This document shows, in pieces, positions 43,811 through 54,667 of a DNA stretch of 64,000 nucleotides. Both the position numbers and the translations under genes were made by a program. Under the pieces are notes generated by a model. The model was not told the DNA's origin. It was given only the letters and a program-made list of their open reading frames with translations, and made no database searches. The stretch is from Cryptomeria japonica. Lineage: Eukaryota > Streptophyta > Pinopsida > Cupressales > Cupressaceae. Numbering within the stretch: position 1 is the first letter of the stretch; each line of letters starts with the position of its first letter. The stretch lies in the NCBI RefSeq assembly GCF_030272615.1, contig NC_081406.1, positions 245,637,218-245,701,217 of the forward strand, given 5' to 3'.

Positions 43811-45393
43811 TAGGCTATACTAATCATTCTTACATGTTATACTAGAAGACATATTGAACTTGATAGTATGATTACAAGGTAAAATTTAATGCTTCTCTGT
43901 TTTGGGTTCATTTAAGCACTTCTTATGTTTAATTTTTAGAATCGGGTTTAACCTTTGATTGTGGAGCAAATTGAGCACCTTCATAGAAATAAAAGAGCCT
44001 TATTTTAACTTTTGAAATTTATACTTACCAAGTAGTCTTTCAGTACATTTAAGTAACTAGACAAAATATGGTTAATAAAACATTTCACAAAAACTGTAAG
44101 GACAATGTGATGTGTTAAATTGAGGGAATCTCTAATTTCTAGGCCTTGGAGAATATAAGGTTAGCCGATAAACACTAGTTTCAATGGGCACAAGAAGCCC
44201 ATTAACAGATAATTTCATTTGCTTCATCAAGTTACCTCTAAACATCATATCGCCTCTAGTCATAACAAGAAATGTAATGCATATTGCAAAGTGAAATGTA
44301 CTGAATCTGATAAAGAGATAGCTCTACACAAAATCTACAAGTTTCAATACAAGGACATAAAAGTTTTGAAGAAAGGAACATATTGATGACCAATATAGAT
44401 TAATATTATTAATATACTTATTCCATAAATATTATGAACATTATGAGAAAATGAAAATAGCTCTAAGGAGACACCATAGTAAAAATTTCTTGATTCTAAC
44501 ACAATTTGCACATCAGGTCACATAAAAAAATATTTCTAAATGCCAAATTATTTATATTCTTTTCCTAACATGATTTATAAAAAACCTCCATCAAATATAT
44601 TCATTAGCGAAGTATAGTTGGAAATATGACGAAGAAAGAGAATACAAATTATGGAGGAGATATAGATGTTATATAGACAATATATATTTTTATCTAGTAA
44701 ATCAATTAAGTGATGTGTCATTCCAACTTATACATTATTCATCCTATCGCAAATACCTCATATCCAAACAGGAGTGATAGTTAGATTTGGGGTATGACTC
44801 AACCAATATCATTTTTGGTGAATGGAGAAAATAAAATTGCAAAATTGAAAGAAAATAGACAAAAAGTGAAAAAGTGGAAAAAGGGCATAAAGGAAAGAAA
44901 GTTCATGTTTTTCCATTCTTGCATTTTGAGAAATTGGGCGCTTAGACCCTCTTCTTTGGAAATTGAAAATTGGTGGATTGGGATTGCTTTTTAAAGAATA
45001 AGCTTGGAGATTGCATTGAATGTAGGAGATGATGAGATGCTTGCATTGTGTGAGTGATTCTATTTTTCTTTCGAGCAAAAGTTGAAGAAATCATGTTTTG
45101 TATGAAATCAAAATAAGAGGTAAATACTAAATATCTATTCCATTTCTTTGTTTATTGTATTGTTTTGAGTTTTGGAGACCATGCTCATCCTTAAAGTAGC
45201 ATAGGACTTCTCTTTCCATATTTAAATTCAAGCAAACAGTTTGATTTTAATTGAAAAAAAAAAAAATGAAAATGCCCAATTTGTGCCCTTCCTATGGCAA
45301 AAAAAATCATAATGCTTGAAATGTGAATTTTGTTGTTTGAAATGGTTTTATGTTTTGTTTTTTGAATGTCTTATAAATTTTTTAAAATAGAGC
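43811..45393. other. AT-rich DNA downstream of orphan LTR
   Basis: No coding region recognised. A 66-codon ORF (44794-44994) is Lys-rich low-complexity. Confidence 0.45.
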
Positions 45394-45780
45394 TTTCATT
45401 AATGGAATCTTGAAGAAAAATTCTGGTTTTTGTGTTATAAATTAGAAAATTTGAATTCCAAAATGAATTTTAAGTGAGATTCGGTGTCCCCTTAATGATT
45501 TTCTTTTTTCATTAATGGAATCTTGAAGAAAAATTCTGGTTGTGTTATAAATTAGAAAATTTGAATTCTAAAATGAATTTTAAGTGAGATTCGGTGTCCC
45601 CTTAATGGTTTTCTTTTGCATTAAAATCATGTTCACTATTTTATGCATATTTGTGAAAATGAAGCTTTCATCAAATGGAGTTTTGAAGAAATTCTATGGT
45701 TTTTTGTGATAAAAATTATTTGAAATTAAATGAATTGGAATGGTAAAATTCAAGCCCCCTTAATTAATTTTTCAATGTGA
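45394..45780 (+). repeat. tandem repeat, ~113-bp unit, two close copies and one diverged
   Basis: Copy 1 (45394-45507) and copy 2 (45508-45617) share ATTAATGGAATCTTGAAGAA, AATTAGAAAATTTGAATT and GAGATTCGGTGTCCCCTTAA, with a 5-bp indel and two substitutions. A third, weak copy follows at 45661-45780. Confidence 0.85.
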
Positions 45781-46850
45781 ATGTTATGACATCATGTTCA
45801 TTATGTTATGTTATGTTATGCTTGCACATAGTTTTGTGTGCCATGCCCAATTGGTTAAACCAAAACATGAAGAGCCTGGAATTGAGGTCTAGAGTAAGGG
45901 AGGAGTGGCTCTACATGTTGTCCCAAGTCCAGTTGTGACTTTGTGGCCATATTGTTTTGAAGGGTTGTAAACCAAGTGGGAAATATGATCATCCAAGGAC
46001 ATGACACACTTAGTTGGCTGGTGGATGTCACTTGAATACTCCTGTTTCCTTGTGATGGGCATACGCACTCTAGTCCGCAAGCCATCTCTTTGAGCTTCAT
46101 GATGACACTCCTTTCCTCTCACTACTTCCCTCGTCCTTGTGATCGTTAGGTGTTATACCTAGTGTATGCCTATCCTTAGCCATCTTATGTTCTTGGTTGA
46201 GTGATTATTTCATGTTGATTCATACCTATTTTGTATGCACCATGATTCGCATGTGAGTAAGCTTTATTCCCATGTTTTGTGTGTGTTGCGGCCCTTGTGA
46301 TGATCTCCTAGCATGGTGGGAGTGAATCTTTGGATTCCACGTGATCAAGTGGTGTGGAACCACCATTGGGCATTGGAGGATCTATTTAGAGAGCTCTGGA
46401 CTTATGTTCAAGGTTGGAAAGGCTTCAAATTTAATTTAAGCACTGTTGTTTATACTTTGTAAAATGTAAAATGTAGGACATTTGAGTCCTACACAATTGT
46501 AATAAGTATATGAAACCTCCTAATCAAATGGATGGTAAATCAACCACACAAGTGGTACCAATGTTATATTTTCTTTTAACATGGTCTTAGGGCGAACAAA
46601 AGGTGGTGGGCACCTTCCCCCTCATTCCTTGTGTGTTTGTATTTGTTTTGGAGTCTCTTGTTGACTCCCAAGCCCTTTGGAGTTATCTCTCCTTCAAGGG
46701 TTAGAGGTTTTAGAGATTAGGTGTTACCATTTAGTGTTCTCCTTGGTCTCCCATTCATTTTTGTCAATTTCAGAGTTTGATACTTGTTGTATGTCCTTAC
46801 CTATAATATTTGTGGGTTCGGCATATCCCAGGGACCAAAGCCTAGCTTGG
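45781..46850. other. host or old repeat sequence around the TRIM insertions
   Basis: Moderate GC sequence without a recognised gene. It is continued at 48277-48731 and 57721 onward once the two inserted elements are removed. Confidence 0.4.
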
Positions 46851-46855
46851 GTTTG
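46851..46855. repeat. target site duplication of TRIM-like element, left (GTTTG)
   Basis: Identical to 48272-48276. Confidence 0.88.
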
Positions 46856-47082
46856 TGAAATGATAATTCAATGCTATAATTACTTAAGGAGAGGAATACT
46901 CCTTATATAGAAAATTCCAAGATGATCTTTCCATAACGAAAATGATCAAGAATAGAAACACAAAAGACAAAAAGGAAACTTCATAAAACTAACTAAAGAG
47001 GAAAGACATAAACGAAAGTTTCTAAATACTAACTAAATGACTAAGATGACCATTATAGCAATATTACAATATTACTTTAATA
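46856..47082 (-). repeat. LTR (3' in element orientation) of TRIM-like element
   Basis: 227 bp. In element orientation it runs TATTAAAGTAATATTG...ATCATTTCA, with a TATATAAGGAG TATA-like box. About 88% similar to 48048-48271 by eye. Confidence 0.88.
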
Positions 47083-47093
47083 CCCTCCCTTAA
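47083..47093 (-). promoter_or_regulatory. polypurine tract of TRIM-like element
   Basis: TTAAGGGAGGG on the minus strand, abutting the LTR start. Confidence 0.75.
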
Positions 47094-47379
47094 TGGTCAT
47101 CCTACTAACTACCCTACAGAGGACTTGACATAATCTGCAAGTCATTTGGTCACAAATGCATAGAAGGCTGCCCCCTTCTCCTCGGAATGCTCTAGGACAT
47201 GAGCTTACTATTGAGACCCTCCCTGGTTCTGCAGAATTTCTGGATATGACCAAGTTTACCACAATCCTTTGAACGTTCCAACATAATGTTGGGAAACAAA
47301 TCCATCCCTCCCTTTATCCAAAGGCACCAAGATTAGCTTCCTAAAGAACTTCAATTTTTGTTGGCCAAAAATTGTAACC

Positions 47380-48010
47380 ATGATTTTGTGGAAAAATCAT
47401 CAAATCCTCGATGCGACGTTGAAATCACACACCTTCATTTTTATGGACAAACGATGAAAACCCAAACAACAGTAACACTGTGCATGATTTTTTGTGGAAA
47501 AAAATCAGAAAACCCTTCATGATTTTTTTGGAAAAAAAAAATCAAAAAACCCTTTAGAAACCATGATTTTTGACCCAAAAAATCACTAGAAAAGAAAATC
47601 TTCACGTGCTGAAACCCTAGCCACAGAAAAACCCACCATGATTTTTTTTGGAAAAAAATCAGAAAACCCTCCAATAAAGAAAGAACCCACAATTTTTGTG
47701 TGAAAAAATTGCGCATAAAATGAAAAACCATGACCATGACTTTTTGGAAAAAATCATGCAAAACCCTTCCATGATTTTTTGTGGAAAAAAATCAGAAAAC
47801 CCTTCCATGAAACGCCTTTTAAAATAAAAAAATAAAACCTTTATGAAAATTCCTCATAAAAAATTCAAGAAAAAACCACAATTTTATTTAAAAAATTGTC
47901 AAAACTTCTGAAAAAACTTTCAAGTAACAACAACACCACCATTTTTCATAAAAAATCATAAAAAAAAAATTGGAAATAAATTCCAGGTAAATATTCACGA
48001 TTTTTTTTTA
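47380..48010. repeat. A/T hairpin repeats inside TRIM-like element
   Basis: About ten degenerate copies of CATGATTTTTTGTGG followed by AAAAAAATCAGAAAACCCT, for example near 47390, 47484, 47517, 47561, 47637, 47735 and 47771. Each is an inverted repeat of TGATTTTTT. Confidence 0.8.
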
Positions 48011-48034
48011 AGAAATTTGTCAAAAAACTTAACC

Positions 48035-48047
48035 CGCTCTGATACCA
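48035..48047 (-). promoter_or_regulatory. primer binding site, initiator tRNA-Met
   Basis: Minus strand TGGTATCAGAGCG directly after the LTR. Confidence 0.85.
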
Positions 48048-48271
48048 TGAAATGATAATTCGATGTTGTAATTAATTAAAGAGAGGAATACTCCTTATAT
48101 AGAAAATTACAAGACAATCTTTTCATAACGAAAACGATCGAGAATAGAAACACAAAAAACCGAAAGGAAACTTCCTAAAACTAACTAAAGACAAGACGTA
48201 AAGGAAAGTTTCTAAATACTAACTAAATGACTAAGATGCCCATTAAAGCAATATTACAATTTACTTCAATA
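48048..48271 (-). repeat. LTR (5' in element orientation) of TRIM-like element
   Basis: 224 bp, partner of 46856-47082. Confidence 0.88.
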
Positions 48272-48276
48272 GTTTG
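48272..48276. repeat. target site duplication of TRIM-like element, right (GTTTG)
   Basis: Matches 46851-46855. Confidence 0.88.
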
Positions 48277-48731
48277 CTCACTAGTCAAGACACTACTGCC
48301 AGCCCAAGACTACAACGTTAGTCTAGTACTTTAGCGCCAAATTAGGACTACAACACTAGACCTAGACACTTGCAGTTGGGCACTAGTGTACCCTCTAGGT
48401 GCTAGTGTCCTCCGGTACCCCATTTTCTGTCATTTCATTGTTGTTGGATCAATCAACCATTTCTTAAGGAAACCTTGTATATGGGAGTTGTTCCCCTTGG
48501 CCTAGAGACTCTTCCCATGTTGTAGCCTTGTTAACAATCGACTTAGGGAGTTATGGCTCCCATTTATCTTGGAAAGCATGTTGATGCTTGAAAGCGACAT
48601 CCTCATTCCAATTGATAGATGCCTTGCACCTCCCAATAAGGAAACCCCTTAGTGAAGGTTGCCTTATGTTGTTGTAACTGTGCATTGGAGGGAATTTGAG
48701 GTCAATGTTTCCCCTATCCCATCCTTGTGTA
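48277..48731. other. host sequence between two TRIM-like insertions
   Basis: No gene recognised. Short repeats of CTAGTGT / GGTGCTAGTGTCCTCC wording occur at 48370-48415. Confidence 0.4.
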
Positions 48732-48736
48732 GTGTT
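48732..48736. repeat. target site duplication, left (GTGTT)
   Basis: Identical to 57716-57720. Confidence 0.8.
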
Positions 48737-48923
48737 TAATACAGATGCAAAAGCATATGGATTTCAAAGAATCAATGTTGTTCAATTTATCAAGGAGACA
48801 AAGCTCCTTTAAATAGAATTACAAAGACGATGTTTCTAAAAGAAATAATCGTTAACTAGAGGTGAAATTAGAAACAACTTAAATGACCATTAATAACACA
48901 AAGAGAAAGATATTATTCTAATA
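48737..48923 (-). repeat. LTR (3' in element orientation)
   Basis: 187 bp. In element orientation it runs TATTAGAATAATATC...GCATCTGTATTA. About 92% identical to 57535-57715 by eye. Confidence 0.85.
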
Positions 48924-48934
48924 CCCTCCCTTAA
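48924..48934 (-). promoter_or_regulatory. polypurine tract
   Basis: TTAAGGGAGGG on the minus strand, same wording as in the neighbouring TRIM-like element. Confidence 0.75.
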
Positions 48935-50101
48935 TGGTCATCGTTCTAATTACGAAGAGAAATAACAGAGAAGGTTGCCCCCTTCTTCTCAGAACACGTT
49001 GCAACAGAAGACAAGAGCCTGCCACTAACTCTACCACTTGAGATGAGTCTGCCACCAACCCTCCCAAAAACTGCAGAACTTCTAGAGATACCCAAAACAA
49101 CACCAACTGTCCAACCTGATGTTGGAGAACTGTTCCTCCCTGTAACTAGAGACACACCAAGAACAGTTGTCACGATTTTGAGGAAAAAATCGGCAAACCC
49201 TCCAAACTATTGCAGATGAGCAAGATGCCCAAAAAATAGACTGCAAACAAGAGATTAGTGTAGATGTTCGCACAACAACTTCAAGTGCGACTAAAAACAT
49301 ATTGCAGCAAAGTACAATTTTTGAGGAAAAAATCATAAACCCTCCCATGAATTTTTTTTACAGGGACAAAATATTTAAAAACCCAGAGACTTTTTTAAGG
49401 GAAAAAAATATTAAAACCCATTAGAATTTTTTTCAAGTAAAAAAATATTAGAAACCGAAACAAACATCGATGCCCATAAGCCATCTTCACACTTTTCGAG
49501 GCACAAAAAACGAGGTACTGAGAAGATGTTAAGTGCACAAAACCTGAGGTACGAGGTTCAATGCACTGAGACAAGTCCAGGCACAAATTCCAATGTAGAA
49601 AATAGAGGCAAATACAGGTACATACTTCAAAAAACAGATGAAGTACGACTGGCATAGATTTCGAGAAAATTTTACGGCTGACCCAAAAAAATCTGAAAAC
49701 AACCCAAAAATCCTTGCAAAAAACCCAAAAAGAATCTGAAATCGGAATTGACATCTGCTGGCACAAAATTCGAGGCAAGGAAAATGATGCACCCACAAAA
49801 TTTTGAAAACAACCCAATTGAGCTCTCGAAAAACCCACCAAGAATCTGCAATCGGAAAAAAATTCTACTTGATCTGAAGGGTAAAAACCCTAATCAAAAA
49901 TGTAGATTTCCGTCCAAAAATGGCAGAAAAAATATTTGCAAGTGGAAAAAATCGCGTCACGCGCAAAGGATTAATGGCGTCGCAGGACGAAGGTCTGGTT
50001 TAAAAGAAATCCGCCACAAAAAACACGAAGAACAGTAGAAAAAACCGCCTGAAAGAAAACCCTTTAGAAAAAAATTGAATTTCGAATTCTAAAAAAATCA
50101 C

Positions 50102-50106
50102 AAGCC
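50102..50106. repeat. target site duplication of LTR-2, left (AAGCC)
   Basis: AAGCC against AGGCC at 57462-57466, four of five identical. Confidence 0.6.
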
Positions 50107-50963
50107 TGTTGACGTGTATTTTGTACACAATCATACACAGAATAAAATACCCAAGGGTACCTTATCCTCTCTTGAATAAAGTCTCTGATTGCTGAAGATG
50201 TCGCAAAAAAAGGATCAATCAGGGTGACTCCAATGTTCTTTTATGTAGGGTCTCTACGTGTGGATAAGCACCAGTGGTCGTTGTGATTGCTGTTTCATCA
50301 AGGGGCCTTACGTATCTGAATTGCAGGAACAAGATTTCCTAATACTAATGAATTCCAAAAAGATCAAAAGGGTAAGGTTTGCAAGAGATAAATCCTAATC
50401 TAATTCTAAGAATGACTTAACGTAGGCTAAACTTGGCAAGATTCTACCAACTTCAGTATTGCCATGAAATAACAACTTTACTGAAACTGATGCGATCTTC
50501 TAAGGTGAATAATGATTTTCAAATCATCAAGAATCGTAAGCACTACCATGAAGGTACATATCTATGACTCAATAATGAATGAAAGTTTATGCAATCCAAA
50601 TATTTCCAGTCGACCACACAAGGCGTCCTTACAATCAGTAAGAAGCTAGTGGTTTGGAACGTGAATCTCACCAAAGATCAATCCCAACACTTAGTCCTTC
50701 AAACTTAAACACTACTTTGACTGAGAATGATTCAAGAAAGTAAACAACCATGAAGATAGCCACAAGAATTGCAATAAAACACCATAACTTCAATATTTTA
50801 TTGATCTCAAAGCCATCATAAACAACAATTGCTCGAAATTCCTTCTTCAAAGCTCAATCTTGCTACAAAATAACTTGCTTCTCCAAAAGCTCTAAACTCT
50901 AACTATTTCTTATTGCTCTCTCTGAATTCTATATCTATATATCAAAATGAAAATGAATGAGGG

Positions 50964-50971
50964 TATAAATA
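50964..50971 (-). promoter_or_regulatory. TATA-like box of LTR-2 (R/U5 promoter)
   Basis: Minus strand GCTATTTATACCC, in the position equivalent to TATATAAG of LTR-1, after the conserved TTGATCTG...TTGAT and GAG.ATGCTAT context. Confidence 0.5.
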
Positions 50972-51284
50972 GCATCCTCAATTACAATAAACGGTCCAGA
51001 TCAAAAGAAGATCAATGGCCAAGATTATGACACCTAAACCCTAATTAGGGTTTATTACAAATAGTCCCCTTTTTATTGAACAATATTAAATGCATAGCCA
51101 AATATTAAATTTGGCACAAAAATCTAGGGAACATAGACCAATGATAATTAAGGTGCCACATCATCTCTAACAACCTTTCTTCTAGAATCCTATTCCCTTT
51201 CCAATGCTCTTTCTTAGCATATGCAATGAATCTAGACACGATTCCTTCGATCTCAGCAATTGGAATCTCGGGAAGATTCCTCAT

Positions 51285-53099
51285 TCATTCCTCCAAGTGG
51301 ATGACCTGATCGAAAGCCTTGAGAAGAGCAGTGTCCCATCCAGGTTCAAGTTCTTTGATTTTCTCAATCAGGAGCATGGTAGCAAACATCTGATCCCGTT
51401 GCTCATCTGTAATAACATTCTCATCTTTGCAAAAGATGACCTTGACTCTTTCTTCTAATTCTTGCAAATCCACATCTGTCTCAACTGCAATCCTCCTGCC
51501 AAGAACAGTACATAATACTTCGAACACTTTGTCCTGGATCGGATGGACGATTTCTTCAACTTGATTGCATTTGTTACTGATGTCCTCAAAAAGAACTTCC
51601 TTCATCTGGAGTAAAGTTGACCATTGGAGTAAACTATGAGGTCCTCCATCCTTTATCTTTTCTTGTGCTAGGACCTTCCTTGATGTTTGTCTGATTACTT
51701 GCAGGACAAGAATGATAACATCTTTAGTATGAGCAAAGGCGGCTACCGTTATCATTAGGTTGTGGATGATCTCAAGAACCTGGATAGCCCGATGAATGGT
51801 CTGTATCATTCTTGTTGCAAGCTCAACAGCAACTGTATGGGATTTGTCAATCCAAGAGCTCATAAGCTGAACCAAACTCCTGACTCTCTCTGCCTCACCA
51901 ACTGATTCAAGGGGAAGTGCCTGCACAGGAGATACTGCTGGATCCTGACGCCTCAAAGGCTGATTGAGATGGCTAAAGTAGCCTCTCCAAGCACCGACCT
52001 CTCTCTCAAGCTTTCTATTCTTTTCCATTTCTTCCTTAAGCTTGTCCTTAAGTGCCTCAAATGAATCGGTGGCCTCATCCAATGTCTGCTCGGCTGTGAG
52101 TGGACCAAGCTCAAATGTCTCTACATCATATTCCTCCGCGAGGATCTCACCTTCATACTTGTCCACTGCTGGTGTAGCTATCTGCAATTTCCTGGATCCT
52201 GTCTCATCTCTGATCATCTTGGACATCTTAGTGGCTTTCCTCTTTTCTGTCACTTCCTGAGAATTTCCAACAAGGCTTTCCAAATCAATCACATTATCTT
52301 CGTCCTCGATCACAATCACCCTTGTTAGTCTCTCTTTTAACCAATCTGGAATGGCAGACCTTGTTTCTCTAACTTGTATCTCCTTAGGCAATGTTTCTTC
52401 TTCTCTGAGAGGAGATGTCACTTCGTCATCGTTCTTGTCTTCATGTAACTCATTAACTTGGAGAGATCGGCTTGATGAACGTTGAGGTGCCTGTCCTTCT
52501 TCATGTTTATCGTTCTGTACCATTGATTCCATAGATTCCTCCATTTCAAGTGTCTTCTTCTCTTGTCGAAAAGATGTGCCGGATGAACGATCTCGGTTGG
52601 CCTCTGGCTTCTTCTTGGAGGATTCCCTTTTCTCAGGTCTCTCCTTTCTCTTTGAGCCTCTAGGATGGGGATTGCCTTCACTTGCGCTTCGAAAATTGCC
52701 CTCATTTGTGTTTCGAAGGTTACCTTTGCTTGTGCTTCTGGAATTAGGATTACCTTCACTTACACTTGCTCCTCCTTCTCCTGGCCTTTCCTCCAAAGTA
52801 AAAGTCATAGATATGCCCTGCTCTCTCAACTTTTGATGTTGCACATCAACCCATCTGCGAGTACAAGACAAAACTGGAGCCATCAAGGCATCCAGATCCA
52901 AAATTTCAGGTTCATTCCAATCTAGCTTCACTGCTTTGCTTTCTCGGTCATAAGATGATTGGAGATGTCTTCCACTGTCCTGAGCTTGGTCGGCCACTCT
53001 GTAAATTTTGCATTTCCTGATGAAGTCTAAAGGCAATCTGGAATGCATCTTTCTTTTTACTTCAAAATCATCTGAGAGATTCATCAAAAAGTCCTCTAC
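51285..53099 (-). CDS. LTR-2 ORF, C-terminal part (coiled-coil, 600 codons from its first Met)
   Basis: Same frame as the ORF ending at 53100, separated from it by one TAG. Read from 53099 it gives VEDFLMNLSDDFEV..., then the first Met at 53087. Residues about 108-145 are a short repeat (SEGNPNSR, SKGNLRN, NEGNFRS, SEGNPHPR). A Lys/Arg/Glu-rich region with KRKERPEKRESSKKK follows (nuclear-signal-like), then acidic EDEDNVIDLESL. A long helical part (about 320-600: EALKDKLKEEMEKNRKLEREVGAW, VKVIFCKDENVITDEQRDQM) ends HLEE. No enzyme motif is seen. It matches in style the coiled-coil end of the relic at 6853-7418. It is intact over 600 codons, which is notable in this decayed neighbourhood. Confidence 0.65.
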   Translation of the reverse strand, partial: VEDFLMNLSDDFEVKRKMHSRLPLDFIRKCKIYRVADQAQDSGRHLQSSYDRESKAVKLDWNEPEILDLDALMAPVLSCTRRWVDVQHQKLREQGISMTFTLEERPGEGGASVSEGNPNSRSTSKGNLRNTNEGNFRSASEGNPHPRGSKRKERPEKRESSKKKPEANRDRSSGTSFRQEKKTLEMEESMESMVQNDKHEEGQAPQRSSSRSLQVNELHEDKNDDEVTSPLREEETLPKEIQVRETRSAIPDWLKERLTRVIVIEDEDNVIDLESLVGNSQEVTEKRKATKMSKMIRDETGSRKLQIATPAVDKYEGEILAEEYDVETFELGPLTAEQTLDEATDSFEALKDKLKEEMEKNRKLEREVGAWRGYFSHLNQPLRRQDPAVSPVQALPLESVGEAERVRSLVQLMSSWIDKSHTVAVELATRMIQTIHRAIQVLEIIHNLMITVAAFAHTKDVIILVLQVIRQTSRKVLAQEKIKDGGPHSLLQWSTLLQMKEVLFEDISNKCNQVEEIVHPIQDKVFEVLCTVLGRRIAVETDVDLQELEERVKVIFCKDENVITDEQRDQMFATMLLIEKIKELEPGWDTALLKAFDQVIHLEE

Positions 53100-54413
53100 C
53101 TAAAACTCATGCTTGTATTTTCTACCGACTGTCTCCTCTATATACCCATAAGGATCAAAACTCTCTCTCAAGGCAAAGAATGAAAATGAATATAAAGCTA
53201 ACTCCTTTTCTGCATCATCCATGGCTAGAGCATTAGGACATACCTCAACTGAATTTCCTAGTATGATAGGAACAGGAACTCCATTTCCATGCCTGTGTCT
53301 GAATGCCTTCGCATAAGCTGCCAACTGTCTAGTTACCTCAAGTAACACTATTCTGTCTGTCGGATATCTTGGCAACATGTAGGGAGGTGAAGGACATCCA
53401 TGAACTCTAATATATGTAAACTTCTGAAATTGGTTGAACCAAGCACCGTACCTCTTTACAAGCTCTTGTGCATCTTGAGATAGCCGATTATGAATCCCGC
53501 CTTGCAATGTCCTGGTGATGTTCATCGTGAAGGTATCATTGACCAACTTGTAGTCACTTCCTGGAGGATGATGCAAATGAACATAGGAATCACAAACTCT
53601 GACTTCCCCGGGCCCTCTTCCGATCACTCCTCTGTGAGGTAGTCCTGCATATTCAAAACTCCTTATCAAGGCATATATGATGTATGAACTCATGTGGAAA
53701 GACTTGGTAGCCTTCAGTCTTCTTAACTGCACGTCCAAGCAATAGCTAATCATTCTAGCCCAGTGAATTGTTCCTTTTCCTTGAACTATCACTTGGATGA
53801 AGTAGAACATCCACTTCTCAAAATAGAAGGCTTGAGGAGCCCCTGTAACTCGGTTGAGTAATGTTATCAAATCTCTGTACTCCTCCTGGAAGTCGATCCT
53901 ATGTGGTGTGTTCGGAATCTTGCTCAGGCGAGGACGACTCTTGAGTAACCAATTCTTGTTGATGATGCTTAAGCAAGTGTCTGGATCATCTTCGTACATG
54001 GACCTGGCTCCTTCTAAGCTTTTATAGATCATATCTCTATGCTCCGGAAGATGGAAAGCCTCACTTATAGCCTCCTCTGAAAGGTAAGCCAAAGTGTTTC
54101 CTTCCTTGGACACGATCGATCTTGATTGTGGATCATAATGGCGAGCACACTCGATCATCAACTCATGGCATTGGATTGCTGGAGGGAAGCCGGCCGCCCT
54201 GATAATGCCACTTTCAATTATTCTTCTTGCGACAGGTGATGGCTTGCCAATGTAAGGGACCTCTCGAAACTTCTTCGTACTGAAGTTTCCCAAGTTGGTA
54301 TCTCCAATGTTGCTCCACTTCGACACGATCTTGGTTTCCAATTCTTCGTTCTTTTGATCTTCCTTCATGAGGGCTGGACGACTGGTAGATGCTCCTGCCT
54401 TTGGGGTCGCCAT
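53100..54413 (-). CDS. LTR-2 ORF, N-terminal part (plant mobile domain-like)
   Basis: I choose MATPKAGASTS (54413) as start. An upstream Met at 54458 adds 15 hydrophobic residues. It continues with ARRIIESGIIRAAGFPPAI, MIECARHYDPQSRS, LSEEAISEAFHLPEH, YRDLITLLNRVTG, FYFEKWMFYFIQVIVQGKGT, ARMISYCLDVQLRRLKATKS and HMSSYIIYALIRSFEYAGLP, down to GRKYKHEF and TAG (53100-53102). The layout (helical N-part, LP/TGL motif, W...I...I block) corresponds to the extra ORFs at 2.4-4.8 kb and 16.5 kb. I think it belongs to the plant transposon/mobile-domain proteins found as additional ORFs of Tat-type retroelements. The biochemical role is unknown. It is encoded in the same direction as the LTR and lies between the hairpin array and the LTR's own TATA. 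Confidence 0.65.
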   Translation of the reverse strand: MATPKAGASTSRPALMKEDQKNEELETKIVSKWSNIGDTNLGNFSTKKFREVPYIGKPSPVARRIIESGIIRAAGFPPAIQCHELMIECARHYDPQSRSIVSKEGNTLAYLSEEAISEAFHLPEHRDMIYKSLEGARSMYEDDPDTCLSIINKNWLLKSRPRLSKIPNTPHRIDFQEEYRDLITLLNRVTGAPQAFYFEKWMFYFIQVIVQGKGTIHWARMISYCLDVQLRRLKATKSFHMSSYIIYALIRSFEYAGLPHRGVIGRGPGEVRVCDSYVHLHHPPGSDYKLVNDTFTMNITRTLQGGIHNRLSQDAQELVKRYGAWFNQFQKFTYIRVHGCPSPPYMLPRYPTDRIVLLEVTRQLAAYAKAFRHRHGNGVPVPIILGNSVEVCPNALAMDDAEKELALYSFSFFALRESFDPYGYIEETVGRKYKHEF

Positions 54414-54653
54414 CGTGACACCTACACAACATTTCATAATGAGTAACAGATTTTGCAATATAGAAATATAGATTAAAATTTAAATTTAGGAAACTTCATG
54501 ATAAATCCTTGAATTATCATTTCCTAAATATAACGATGCAATTCAAAATTCAAGATTGAGGCTAGGACGATTCAAAATTCAAAATTTGGACAAGGGAGAT
54601 CTTGCCATACCCTTCTTGAGAACAAACTCTAAAAAAGATGCAAAATTAGGAAA

Positions 54654-54667
54654 TTCGCCTAGGCGAA
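54654..54667. repeat. 14-bp perfect palindrome TTCGCCTAGGCGAA
   Basis: Lies in the presumed leader between the TATA box at 54919 and the ORF start. ATTTCGCTCCC-like half-arms of the hairpin array recur at 54815-54850. Confidence 0.8.

Larger units (their letters stand above)
46856..48271 (-). mobile_element. TRIM-like non-autonomous LTR element
   Basis: 1416 bp. Two LTRs (46856-47082 and 48048-48271), a minus-strand primer site next to the upper LTR, a polypurine tract next to the lower LTR, and a perfect GTTTG duplication. The 965-bp interior encodes nothing recognisable but holds about ten A/T hairpins (TGATTTTTT...AAAAAATCA). A relative lies at 48737-57715. Movement must depend on a partner element. 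Confidence 0.88.

Noticed and set aside
47441-49841. Phe/Leu-rich minus-strand ORFs (for example 47441-47761, 49395-49841)
   Set aside because: Produced by A/T hairpin repeats in the TRIM-like interiors. No family and no homologous frame between the two elements.
51204-52925. Plus-strand ORFs opposite the LTR-2 ORF
   Set aside because: Shadows of the long minus-strand reading frame.
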